A stretch of 33,190 nucleotides of DNA, taken from the NCBI GenBank assembly GCA_023457535.1, contig JAEWLN010000134.1, positions 1 to 33,190 on the forward strand, read 5' to 3'. Position numbers and translations under genes: made by a program. The notes under the pieces are model-generated. The model worked only from the letters and a program-made list of their open reading frames with translations. It was not told the origin of the DNA and made no database searches. Shown piece after piece: positions 22,382 to 30,564 of this stretch. Each line of letters opens with the position of its first letter. Within the stretch, counting starts at the first letter, position 1. The DNA comes from Bacteroidota bacterium. GTDB lineage: Bacteria; Bacteroidota; Bacteroidia; Flavobacteriales; Flavobacteriaceae.

Positions 22382-23131
22382 TTACAAACGATCGAGCAAG
22401 ATCAGGAATTCGTCTTTTTTGCGCACCGAAAGCGGGACGGTTGTTTTGTCCTTCATAACGATGGTGTTGCCGCCTTCAGATTTGACGAAATGGTCGAAAT
22501 ACGCCATATTGATCAAATGCGATTTGTGCGTCCTGAAAAAATGGTGCGGCGTGAGCAGCATGTCGTATTCTTTGAGATTCGTCGATACGACGAGCTTGGG
22601 CGCGTTGACAAAATAAAATGTAGTGTAATTTTTGTCCGATTCGCAATGTACGATGTCCTGCACGTTGACCGAGTAAATCCTGTCGCTGGTCTTGAGCACG
22701 AGTTTCTGCTGGTTTTTAGGCTGCTGAAGGTTTGCAAACAGATTGTTGAGCCTGACCTCGAGCGCATCGTTGCCCATCGCGGTATGCGCTTTTTGGACCG
22801 CGTCGACAAGATCCGTGGCGCGCAACGGCTTGAGCAGGTAGTCGATGGCCGAGAACCGGAATGCGCGTATCGCAAAATCGGCGTAACCGGTAATGAAAAT
22901 GACCCTGAAACCGATGGGTTGCAACTGTTGCAGCAAATCAAATCCGGTCCCGTCGGGCATTTCGACGTCCAAAAACACAAGTTCAGGCGCCAGCTGGCGG
23001 ACCAGCGCGATGCCTGATTGGACCGAATCGGCCTGCCCGACGATTGAAACCTGCGGGCAATGCGTTTGGATCATCGCGACGTTTTCTTGTCGGATGCTGT
23101 CGATATCGTCGATTACTACGGCCCTGATCAT
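22382..23131 (-). CDS. LytTR-family response regulator (second copy)
   Basis: 249 residues from ATG 23131. The receiver domain has D8/D9, phospho-acceptor D55 (FLDVEMPDGTGFDLL) and YLLKPLR; the LytTR domain at about 145-245 has IVHCESDKNYTTFYFV, HHFFRTHKSHLINMAYF and VPLSVRKKDEFLILL. The gene begins 4 bp after the kinase stop, so the pair is co-translated. Its layout matches the regulator at 5031-5813, but the sequences are diverged paralogues rather than a recent copy. DNA targets are not identifiable here. Confidence 0.95.
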   Translation of the reverse strand: MIRAVVIDDIDSIRQENVAMIQTHCPQVSIVGQADSVQSGIALVRQLAPELVFLDVEMPDGTGFDLLQQLQPIGFRVIFITGYADFAIRAFRFSAIDYLLKPLRATDLVDAVQKAHTAMGNDALEVRLNNLFANLQQPKNQQKLVLKTSDRIYSVNVQDIVHCESDKNYTTFYFVNAPKLVVSTNLKEYDMLLTPHHFFRTHKSHLINMAYFDHFVKSEGGNTIVMKDKTTVPLSVRKKDEFLILLDRL

Positions 23132-23135
23132 GGTA

Positions 23136-25091
23136 TTAATTTTCGTAAATATACGGGATTTCGAAACGCACTTTGGCCCCGACGATATTTTCGTGCTGGT
23201 CTTTGATGTTATCGGTCTGGACGATAAAATCCTGGTTTTTGGTATAGCCGACGAGCCGCTCTTTGGTAATGGTCATTGCCAGCGACTTATGGCCCGCAGT
23301 GACTTTGTTGGCCTCAAAGCCTTTGCCGTTGTCGGTGACTTCAAAGAACAACTTGCCGCTGTCCAGGAAAAAGCGGATGTCGACGCGGCCGTTGGCGTTT
23401 TTGCTTGCCAATCCGTGTTTGATCGCATTTTCGATGAACGGCTGGGTCAGCATGGGTGGCAGGAACGTCGAATCGGTTTCGATCTCATCGGCTACTTCAA
23501 TGCTGAAATCGAATTTGTGGTTGTAGAGCAATTGCTGGATCGAAAGGTAGTTGCCGATCATCGCCACTTCGTCTTCAAGGGAAATGTAGTTTTCGTTCGA
23601 ATGTTCGAGGATCTGGCGCGTGAGTATCGCGAATTGATCCAGATAGCGCACCGCATCGGCGTTCTTGTGGTTGTCGATCAGGTTCCTGATGTTGTGTACC
23701 GAATTGAAAATAAAGTGCGGGTTCATTTGCGTAATGAGCAATTTTTGCTTGATCTGGTTTTTCTCCAGTCCGGCGATGGCCTGTTTTTGCTTGGTATTGC
23801 GGTAGTAAAAAAGTCCCCCGGATCCAAAGAGCAGCAGCGCGCCAGAGAGCCCGATGAGCCAGTTGTCTTTGACCGCATTCTCCTTTTCCGCAGCCAGTTT
23901 GAGTTGGAATTCCTTTTTCTCGAAGTTGTATTGCAGTTCCTGTTGTTCGAGTTTGTTTTTGGACGCCTCGGATTTGCTGGAATCGGCAAGCTTTACCTGA
24001 AAGAGATGCGTTTGGAGCGCCTTTTCGAAATTCTTGTCGGCCACATGGGTCTTGTACATGGTAGCGGCGATGCTCTCCTGCAAACCCAGATTCTTGATTT
24101 CTTTGCTGATGACAAGGGCTTTGGTCAGATAATCGTCGGCTTTTTTGAACGCTTTTGTGGCCAGATACAACTCCCCGAATTTTTCGTATGCTGTAGCCAC
24201 CGCCAACGGATGGGCGCTTTTTGACAAAGCATCGTCCAGAACCCGTTTGGCGTGTTCAAACTGCGATCGGGCGATCAACACCCCGGTCATTCTACTCGAA
24301 AAAATACTCGTCCACTTGTCGTCTTTTATTTTACGGGTCAGCGCCAGGGCTTTCAAATAATAGTCATGTGCTTGCGCGTAATGGCCTAATTGGTAATAAA
24401 CGGCGGCACAATCGGCATAATTGGTCGCCAGGTAATAGTCGTTCTGGACATAATATTCTTTTTTGGCAAAAAAAACCTCTGCCACTTTGTGATAGCGTTC
24501 GATGGCTTTGTCCCACTTTTTCTGACTGACATAAATTTCCGCCAGCGCGGTATTGGCCATAATGATCCCATTGTCTCCCACGCCCTGGGGATGCGCTTCA
24601 AAGTACTTTAAGCCCGCAAATGCATAGTGGATCGCCTTTTCGTAATCTTTGATGTAAATGTGGAGTCGCGCTTTGTCAATCATCGCAAAATGCACATCCT
24701 CTTCAAGCCGGACCGATTTGTTCAGCGCAATGGCCTTGTCGATCGAAGCCAGTGCCTTGGCTATTTCGCCGTTTTGCCGTGCCTCTACCGACAATGTCGC
24801 ATAGTAATACGCCAGGAATTGGACATATTTTGAATACAGCTCCGGGGGTTGTTTTTTTTGCAGGTGTTCCCATGCCAGCCTGCCCATAAAGTGGTTTAGA
24901 CGGTGGTAGCGTTTGTCTGAGTCGTTGTATTTGTTGCTCATCGTGATGATGACCGACATCAGCTTGGTCGTATCGTGTTCCTTGGAATTCAGCCAATTTT
25001 GCCTGAGCGAATCGATGTCCCGGTTTTGGGAAACCGCTACAGCAGAACCCAGCAACAAAAAAAACGTCGTAATGCGTACAAATCGGGGCAT
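23136..25091 (-). CDS. TPR-containing LytS-type sensor histidine kinase (second copy)
   Basis: 651 residues from ATG 25091 (MPRFVRITTFFLLLGSAVAVS signal); a TTG at 25112 in the same frame is less likely. Tetratricopeptide repeats cover about 60-370 (YEKAIHYAFAGLKYFEAHP, WDKAIERYHKVAEVFF). A coiled linker (SKNKLEQQELQYNFEKKEFQLKL) and a membrane helix at about 411-429 follow. The kinase core has ITQMNPHFIFNSVHNI, with His459 as the likely phosphate acceptor, an N-box PFIENAIKHGL and DNGKGFE. Its partner is the LytTR regulator 4 bp downstream. The periplasmic-type TPR region suggests sensing through protein or peptide contact; ligand unknown. Confidence 0.94.
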   Translation of the reverse strand: MPRFVRITTFFLLLGSAVAVSQNRDIDSLRQNWLNSKEHDTTKLMSVIITMSNKYNDSDKRYHRLNHFMGRLAWEHLQKKQPPELYSKYVQFLAYYYATLSVEARQNGEIAKALASIDKAIALNKSVRLEEDVHFAMIDKARLHIYIKDYEKAIHYAFAGLKYFEAHPQGVGDNGIIMANTALAEIYVSQKKWDKAIERYHKVAEVFFAKKEYYVQNDYYLATNYADCAAVYYQLGHYAQAHDYYLKALALTRKIKDDKWTSIFSSRMTGVLIARSQFEHAKRVLDDALSKSAHPLAVATAYEKFGELYLATKAFKKADDYLTKALVISKEIKNLGLQESIAATMYKTHVADKNFEKALQTHLFQVKLADSSKSEASKNKLEQQELQYNFEKKEFQLKLAAEKENAVKDNWLIGLSGALLLFGSGGLFYYRNTKQKQAIAGLEKNQIKQKLLITQMNPHFIFNSVHNIRNLIDNHKNADAVRYLDQFAILTRQILEHSNENYISLEDEVAMIGNYLSIQQLLYNHKFDFSIEVADEIETDSTFLPPMLTQPFIENAIKHGLASKNANGRVDIRFFLDSGKLFFEVTDNGKGFEANKVTAGHKSLAMTITKERLVGYTKNQDFIVQTDNIKDQHENIVGAKVRFEIPYIYEN

Positions 25092-25099
25092 AGTGTTGG

Positions 25100-25113
25100 T
25101 TTGGCGCGCCAAA
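25100..25113. promoter_or_regulatory. 14-bp perfect palindrome upstream of the second kinase
   Basis: TTTGGCGCGCCAAA is a perfect palindrome ending 8 nt upstream of the kinase ATG at 25091. On the gene strand it is preceded by GTAC, giving TACTTTGG, a near match to a -7 box. It could be an operator; no second copy was noticed in the window. Confidence 0.4.
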
Positions 25114-25175
25114 GTACGGATTTTTAACGGTATTTCCTACGCAAACAGTTTAGATTGTTCTTTTCCGGATAAGAA

Positions 25176-25703
25176 CTATGGTTTGGTGTAACGGGCATCG
25201 GTTTCCATAACCGTACCGCATTTTTCACATGTGCGCAACGGTTCAGAATTATAAAAATGCGTGTAATGCGGCAGGAAATCCGCCTCGATGTCGTGCAATT
25301 CAAAATACACTTCATGCAATTTGTGGTTGCAGTTCTCGCAAAACCACAGCAATCCGTCGGTAAAGCCTTTGCCCGCCCGTTTGCGTTCGATGACCAATCC
25401 GATCGAATTTGCTGACCGCACCGGCGAATGGGGCGTCTTGCCCGGATGCAGGTACATGTCGCCCGGACCCAGTTCCAGTTCCTGGCGCTTTCCGTCTTGC
25501 TGTACAATGACCTTTATGGTTCCCTCGAGTTGATAGAACAATTCCTCGGTTTCGTTATAGTGGTAGTCTTTGCGCGCGTTCGGACCGGCCACGACCATGA
25601 CGATGTAATCTTCGGACATCGGGTAAATGCTTTTATTGCCCACAGGTGGTTTGAGCAGGTGGCGGTTTTCGTCTATCCAGCGGTTCAGATTGAAAGGTTT
25701 CAT
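25176..25703 (-). CDS. nbaC: 3-hydroxyanthranilate 3,4-dioxygenase
   Basis: 175 residues from ATG 25703, the normal length of bacterial enzymes of this family; longer open frame upstream has no support. It opens the ring of 3-hydroxyanthranilate, giving the precursor of quinolinate, in the kynurenine route of tryptophan breakdown and NAD synthesis. The cupin iron ligands are H48, E54 and H92 (DYHYNETEELFYQLEG, LHPGKTPHSPVR) with the same spacing as known enzymes. R44 and R96 are placed to bind substrate. Two CxxC pairs (CENCNHKL, CEKCGTV) form the rubredoxin-like site near the C-terminus. No other kynurenine gene is adjacent, so the rest of the pathway must be elsewhere. Confidence 0.95.
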   Translation of the reverse strand: MKPFNLNRWIDENRHLLKPPVGNKSIYPMSEDYIVMVVAGPNARKDYHYNETEELFYQLEGTIKVIVQQDGKRQELELGPGDMYLHPGKTPHSPVRSANSIGLVIERKRAGKGFTDGLLWFCENCNHKLHEVYFELHDIEADFLPHYTHFYNSEPLRTCEKCGTVMETDARYTKP

Positions 25704-25775
25704 GTGTCCAATGTCAAAAAGTCGAAAGTCGAAAGGGTCGGCCGCGACGGTTAGTGCTGCTAATTTACAAATAAA

Positions 25776-25799
25776 AAAGGCCGGAAAACCCGACCTTTC
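25776..25799 (-). terminator. Rho-independent terminator of the endonuclease/phosphatase gene
   Basis: AAAGGCCGG / CCCGACCTTT pair with one mismatch around an A/T loop. On the minus strand the stem is followed by TTTTTTATT. It lies 60 nt downstream of the stop at 25859. Confidence 0.8.
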
Positions 25800-25858
25800 A
25801 ATATAATATTTGTGTAGGCCCGTGCATGGTTCGATTTCAGGACCGATCGCTTCACGGC

Positions 25859-26983
25859 TTACTTCGCCTCCTTGATAAGATAGATAAACACCGGGAAGTG
25901 ATCGCTGTAACCCACTTCGTTGGCACCGTGACGCAACGGATAGCCTTTGTACTGGCCCGTGGTCTGGATCAGGTAAGGCTTGTTGTAAATGCCAGCTTTC
26001 CAATAGCGGAATGAGCTGTAATCCTTGCGCGTAAACGGTTCGGTAAAAATGATCTGGTCGAAAATATCGCCTGCATCGCGGTAGAAAAGCGTGGCGTTGC
26101 CCTCTTTTTGCATCTGCTCGAACGGATTGTAAACATCGCGGCTTTCCTTGAGTTGCTCGCGTTTGGCCTTGGCACCGAGTTCTACCTTGACGCTCTTATT
26201 GTACGGACCGTCATTCAAATCGCCCATGGTGATCACTTTTGCATCGGGGTTGATCTGGATCAGCGAATCGATGATTTTGCGGTTAAGCTTTCCGGCTGCC
26301 TCGCGGGACGGACTGCTTTTCTTTTCCCCGCCTGAACGCGAGGGCCAGTGGTTGACGATCACGTGGATTTCCTCGCCGTCGAGCAAGCCGGTCACTAAAA
26401 GCTGATCGCGCGTGTAAATGCGGCGGTTTGGCGTTGGCTCCGGATTTTTCTCTTCTGAGGCGTCGTCCGACTCGTCCTTATCTTTTTCTTTGTCTTTGGC
26501 TTTTTCCGCGTTTGCGTTGTTGTAGATCATTAGCGGAATGGCCTTGTAGCTCGTGGGCTTAAAGTGCTTTTTCTGGTAGAGAAATCCTACGTCGATCCCG
26601 CGTCGGTCCGGCGAATCAAAATGAACGATGCCGTAGTCTTTGCGGATGATTTGCGGGTCTTTGACCAAATCTTCAAGTACGCCGCGGTTTTCAATTTCCG
26701 ATACGCCAATCAGCGAAGGGGAATTATTTGGGTTCTCGCTGGTTCCGATCTCTGAAATCACGCGCGCCATGTTGGAGATTTTCTGGCGGTATTTCGCGCC
26801 GGTCCAGTTCTGCGCACCCTTTGGCAACCACTCTTCGTCGTTGTTCGCCTGGTTGATGGTATCAAACAAATTTTCGAGATTGTAAAACGCCACTGTATGC
26901 ACAATAAACTTTTTTTGCTGTGCATTTGCTGCTTGAATTGCGAATATAACAAAAAACAGGGCGATTAATCTGTTAATCTTCAT
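25859..26983 (-). CDS. Secreted endonuclease/exonuclease/phosphatase family protein
   Basis: 374 residues from ATG 26983, signal peptide MKINRLIALFFVIFAIQAANA. EEP-fold motifs are seen in order: FYNLENLFDT (Asn, metal side), IGVSEIENRGVLEDL (catalytic Glu), HVIVNHWPSRSGG (His and Asn), ITMGDLNDGP (Asp and Asn) and YSDHFPVFIYL (terminal Asp-His). Likely substrates are nucleic acids or other phosphodiesters outside the cytoplasm. An unusual Lys/Glu/Asp-rich insert (KAKDKEKDKDESDDASEEK, about 160-185) separates two core strands. The gene is divergent from the TonB receptor operon at 27121; this set commonly occurs together in Flavobacteriia, so joint uptake of a nucleic-acid or phosphate source is a reasonable inference. 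Confidence 0.92.
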   Translation of the reverse strand: MKINRLIALFFVIFAIQAANAQQKKFIVHTVAFYNLENLFDTINQANNDEEWLPKGAQNWTGAKYRQKISNMARVISEIGTSENPNNSPSLIGVSEIENRGVLEDLVKDPQIIRKDYGIVHFDSPDRRGIDVGFLYQKKHFKPTSYKAIPLMIYNNANAEKAKDKEKDKDESDDASEEKNPEPTPNRRIYTRDQLLVTGLLDGEEIHVIVNHWPSRSGGEKKSSPSREAAGKLNRKIIDSLIQINPDAKVITMGDLNDGPYNKSVKVELGAKAKREQLKESRDVYNPFEQMQKEGNATLFYRDAGDIFDQIIFTEPFTRKDYSSFRYWKAGIYNKPYLIQTTGQYKGYPLRHGANEVGYSDHFPVFIYLIKEAK

Positions 26984-27056
26984 AAATGAGATATTAAATT
27001 ACGGTCAACAATATTATAAATTTCCGGCCAAAGGTATGTAATGTTATTAAAAGATG

Positions 27057-27064
27057 TACATTTG
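27057..27064 (+). promoter_or_regulatory. Candidate -7 element (TACATTTG) of the receptor operon
   Basis: TACATTTG fits TAnnTTTG and lies 56 bp before the ATG at 27121, inside the 137-bp divergent region shared with the endonuclease gene. It is preceded by TG (TGTACATTTG). Confidence 0.5.
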
Positions 27065-27120
27065 CGCGCTGTTAAGTTTTTATTAAGGCTTAAGATTCAA
27101 AAAATTAACTAATTTTATTT

Positions 27121-29937
27121 ATGAAAAAACTTGTTTTTAGTATTCTATTTGCGATGCAGATCGTGGTTAGTTTCGCACAGACAGGTACCGGTGTCACTGG
27201 TAAAGTCGTCGATTCCAAAACGCAAAAACCATTGCAGAACGTGGTCGCTTCGATTCAGAATGCAAACCTGACCCAGGTGACTGATGCTACCGGTAAATTT
27301 ACCTTTTCCAACCTCGCCCCCGGCACACAGATCCTCGAGGTGAAAACGGCGGGTTACAAACTCCAGATGCTTCAGGTTGAAATCGTTACCGGAAAAATCG
27401 TGGACCTTGGCGTGGTGGTCATGGAAGAAGACATCACTGAAGAGCTGCAACTGGCCTTGATAACCATTACAGAAAACGACCTTGGGGATGACAACAGCGG
27501 GTCTGAAAGTACCGCAGGATTGCTCCAGGCCTCGCGCGATGCATTCCAGCAAACCGCAGCGTTCAACTGGGGTCAGGCGCGTTACCGCATCCGCGGACTC
27601 GACAACGAATACGGAACAACGATGATCAACGGAGTGGTCATGAACAAACTATACGACGGAAGGCCGCAATGGAGCAACTGGGGCGGCTTAAACGATGCCA
27701 CGAGAAACCAGGAATTTACTTCCGGTTCCGCGCCTTCAGATTATACTTTTGGCGGCATCCTGGGCACACAGGAAATCAATACGCGCGCTTCGATCTATCG
27801 TCCGGGAACGCGCATCTCGTTTGCCGGCACGAACACCAACTACAGCTGGAGGGCCATGGGTACCCACGCCTCGGGCATGAACACCAACGGTTGGGCATTT
27901 GTCGTTTCAGGCGGAAGAAGATGGGCGGAAGAGGGTCATTTCGAAGGAACGGACTACGCGGCTTCATCGCTGTTCGCAAGCGTCGAAAAACGCATCTCAA
28001 GCAAGCACTCGCTTAACCTTACAGCCATTTACGCGCAAAACAGCCGCGGCAAGAATTCCCCTAACTCACAGGAAATTATCGACCTCAAAGGCGCAAAATA
28101 CAACTCTTACTGGGGTTATCAGGACGGCAAGAAAAGAAATTCGCGCGACAAAAACGTCGAAGAGCCTATCCTGATGTTGAGCCATTTTTGGAAAATCTCT
28201 CCAAAAACAAACCTCAATACCAACGTGGCATTCCAGACCGGAAGCATCGGCAACACGCGTTTGGACTACAACGGCGGGAACAATCCTGATCCTACGTACT
28301 ACAAAAATCTGCCAAGTTATTTCCTGAATTACCACTACGATTTCAACACGGACGATCCGTTCAACACCAATACCTGGATGCCAAACTATATGCAAGCCAA
28401 CAAAACGCTTGTGGATTTCCTCGGCAACAGCCAGATCAACTGGGACAGAATGTATGCTGCCAACGCCAACAACGGACGCGCGATCTACGCCTTGTACGAA
28501 GACCGCACCGATGATGATTTGTGGACCGCAAATTCAATCATTTCTTCCCAATTGGCAGACAACATCTCATTTAACGGTGGGGCGACTTTCCGCTCGCTCA
28601 GATCGGAGAACTTCCAGTACATGCTCGACTTGCTGGGCGACAATCCGCTCGTAGATACAGATTCTTTCTACGAAGGTGCAGAGTTCAACGCAGGCCAGAA
28701 CCAGGCAGATTTGAACAACCCGAACCGATTGGTTTACACAGGTGATCGTTACGGTTACAACTACATTTTGCGCGCCAATACGATCGACGCTTTTACGCAG
28801 TTTAAATTTACGTACAAGAAAATCGATTTCTACCTCGCGCAAACTTATACCAGAACGGATTACCAACGCGAAGGTTTGTACAGAAACGGTTTGTATGCCA
28901 ACAACTCGTTCGGCAAAAGCGAAAAAGTCAACTTTGACAACTTTGGTTTTAAAGGCGGTCTGACTTACAAATTGTCGGGCAGAAGTTTCTTTAACGTCAA
29001 CGGTGTTTACATGACCAAGGCGCCATCGCTCAGAAACACGTTCATCAACGCGCGTTTGAACAACAACATTCTCGACGGCCTGGAAAGCGAAAGAATTTCG
29101 AGTGCAGACGTAAGCTACATCCTCAATGCCCCTAAATTCAAGGCACGATTGACCGGTTATGCTTCCAAGATCGAGAACGCGACCAAAATCGGATTCTTCT
29201 ATTCTGAAGGACTTTCACTTGATGACGACGGTGGCGAAGATGAATTCGTAGCCGAGATTACCCAAGGTATGAACAAACTCAACATGGGTGCTGAACTCGG
29301 TATGGAATACCAACTGACTTCTACGCTGAAGCTCACAGGCTCTGCCGCGTACGGACAATACATCTACGACAACAACCCGAACGTGTCGCTCAGCGTTGAC
29401 GGCCGTCAGGCTGCAGGATTGAACCCGGTGGTTAACTTCGGGCAGTCTTACCTTAAAAACTACAAGCAAGGCGGTATGCCGCAACAGGCGTATTCACTCG
29501 GTATCGAGTACCGCGATCCACGCTTCTGGTGGGTTGGCGTCAATGGAAACTACCTCGCTGATACGTATGTGGACGTGGATCCTTTGCTCAGAACAAGCAA
29601 CTTCTACGCGGTGCCAAACCAGGGCGGTATTTCATTCCCTGAAGCAACCCCTGAAAGAGCGGCGTATCTGCTCAAGCAGGAAAAATTCGATCCGTTCTAC
29701 CTCGTTAACCTCACCGGTGGTAAATCGTGGAGGGTCAACCAAAAAACGATCGGATTCTTTGCGTCGATCAACAACGTACTGGATCAGGAATACAAGACCG
29801 GCGGATTCGAATCTGCGCGTAACGCAAACTTCCGTGAAATCAATGAAGATCACGCCAGCGGCGTCCGTTCATTTGGCAACAGATACTTCTTTGGCTACGG
29901 CAGAACGTACTTCGTGAACGTATACATGAATTTCTAA
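27121..29937 (+). CDS. TonB-dependent receptor
   Basis: 938 residues from ATG 27121, signal peptide MKKLVFSILFAMQIVVSFA. Residues about 24-100 form a carboxypeptidase-regulatory-like domain (VTGKVVDSKTQKPLQNVVASIQ, GKFTFSNLAPGTQILEVKTAGYK). The plug follows at about 115-240 (QARYRIRGLDNEYGTTMINGVVMN, FGGILGTQEINTRAS). The rest is a 22-strand type barrel ending FFGYGRTYFVNVYMNF. It imports a large or complex substrate across the outer membrane using TonB energy. There is no SusD gene; the downstream surface lipoproteins probably fill that role. Its stop overlaps an ATG of the next frame, but the likely next start is 29958. Confidence 0.95.
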   Translation: MKKLVFSILFAMQIVVSFAQTGTGVTGKVVDSKTQKPLQNVVASIQNANLTQVTDATGKFTFSNLAPGTQILEVKTAGYKLQMLQVEIVTGKIVDLGVVVMEEDITEELQLALITITENDLGDDNSGSESTAGLLQASRDAFQQTAAFNWGQARYRIRGLDNEYGTTMINGVVMNKLYDGRPQWSNWGGLNDATRNQEFTSGSAPSDYTFGGILGTQEINTRASIYRPGTRISFAGTNTNYSWRAMGTHASGMNTNGWAFVVSGGRRWAEEGHFEGTDYAASSLFASVEKRISSKHSLNLTAIYAQNSRGKNSPNSQEIIDLKGAKYNSYWGYQDGKKRNSRDKNVEEPILMLSHFWKISPKTNLNTNVAFQTGSIGNTRLDYNGGNNPDPTYYKNLPSYFLNYHYDFNTDDPFNTNTWMPNYMQANKTLVDFLGNSQINWDRMYAANANNGRAIYALYEDRTDDDLWTANSIISSQLADNISFNGGATFRSLRSENFQYMLDLLGDNPLVDTDSFYEGAEFNAGQNQADLNNPNRLVYTGDRYGYNYILRANTIDAFTQFKFTYKKIDFYLAQTYTRTDYQREGLYRNGLYANNSFGKSEKVNFDNFGFKGGLTYKLSGRSFFNVNGVYMTKAPSLRNTFINARLNNNILDGLESERISSADVSYILNAPKFKARLTGYASKIENATKIGFFYSEGLSLDDDGGEDEFVAEITQGMNKLNMGAELGMEYQLTSTLKLTGSAAYGQYIYDNNPNVSLSVDGRQAAGLNPVVNFGQSYLKNYKQGGMPQQAYSLGIEYRDPRFWWVGVNGNYLADTYVDVDPLLRTSNFYAVPNQGGISFPEATPERAAYLLKQEKFDPFYLVNLTGGKSWRVNQKTIGFFASINNVLDQEYKTGGFESARNANFREINEDHASGVRSFGNRYFFGYGRTYFVNVYMNF

Positions 29938-29957
29938 TGGCTATAAAAAATCTATAT

Positions 29958-30554
29958 ATGAAAAATTACCTTAAATCCGCTTTGGTCGCCGTTTTGTTCG
30001 CCGGTGTTTTCGCGAGCTGCGACGACAATGATACGACCTTGCCGCCAACGGCCTCCCCGATCTTCTCTGAAGATTTCTCAAGACCGCCAGGCGAGATGTT
30101 CGACTTTGAAGGATGGACCGTATTTACTGAGGCCGGAACCAAAGACTGGTTCAAGAACGCTTTTGGCGGAAACGATTACATCGAATTCAGCTCATTCAAC
30201 TCAGGCAATGCATCCAACATCGGATGGGCCATCACTCCGGCGATCAACATCGATGCCGCACAGCTTAAGCGTTTGATCTTCCAATCTGCGCAACACCACG
30301 CCACATCGCTTGACAACAAGTTTGAAGTACTCGTGTCCGGCAATTACGACGGCGAAAATGTGCTCGCAGCCGAATGGGAACTCAAATCGTTCCGTTTGCC
30401 TCCGTACGCCAACGCTTACAATTACGATTTTTACAATTCGGGCGTGGTAGATCTGTCAAATTATTCGGGCGAAATTCACATCGCTTTCCGTGTCAAAGGA
30501 AATTCAACTACCCAAACCGGCGGTTTCCAGGTAGACAATATTAAAGTATTCTAA
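29958..30554 (+). CDS. Choice-of-anchor-J domain surface lipoprotein
   Basis: About 198 residues. The start at 29958 (MKNYLKSALVAVLFAGVFASC) gives a proper lipoprotein signal; an ATG at 29937 overlapping the receptor stop adds seven residues and is possible. The Cys is followed by acidic residues (CDDNDT), like the export signal of surface lipoproteins in Flavobacteriia. The rest is one choice-of-anchor-J type jelly-roll (FSEDFS...FDFEGWTVFTEAGTKDWFKNAF, AWAITPAIN-like block IGWAITPAIN, and the terminal GGFQVDNIKVF). It probably binds substrate at the surface with the TonB receptor in the same operon. Confidence 0.9.
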   Translation: MKNYLKSALVAVLFAGVFASCDDNDTTLPPTASPIFSEDFSRPPGEMFDFEGWTVFTEAGTKDWFKNAFGGNDYIEFSSFNSGNASNIGWAITPAINIDAAQLKRLIFQSAQHHATSLDNKFEVLVSGNYDGENVLAAEWELKSFRLPPYANAYNYDFYNSGVVDLSNYSGEIHIAFRVKGNSTTQTGGFQVDNIKVF

Positions 30555-30564
30555 ACCAAAGAAG

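Noticed and set aside
22893..24224. 443-residue open frame antisense to the second kinase and regulator
   Set aside because: Fully opposite two well-supported genes; its sequence is the mirror of conserved codons and has no domain.
17602..25703. Aldehyde dehydrogenase and 3-hydroxyanthranilate dioxygenase as one tryptophan-degradation cluster
   Set aside because: They are 6 kb apart with unrelated genes and terminators between, and the dehydrogenase looks like ALDH7 rather than the aminomuconate-semialdehyde type.
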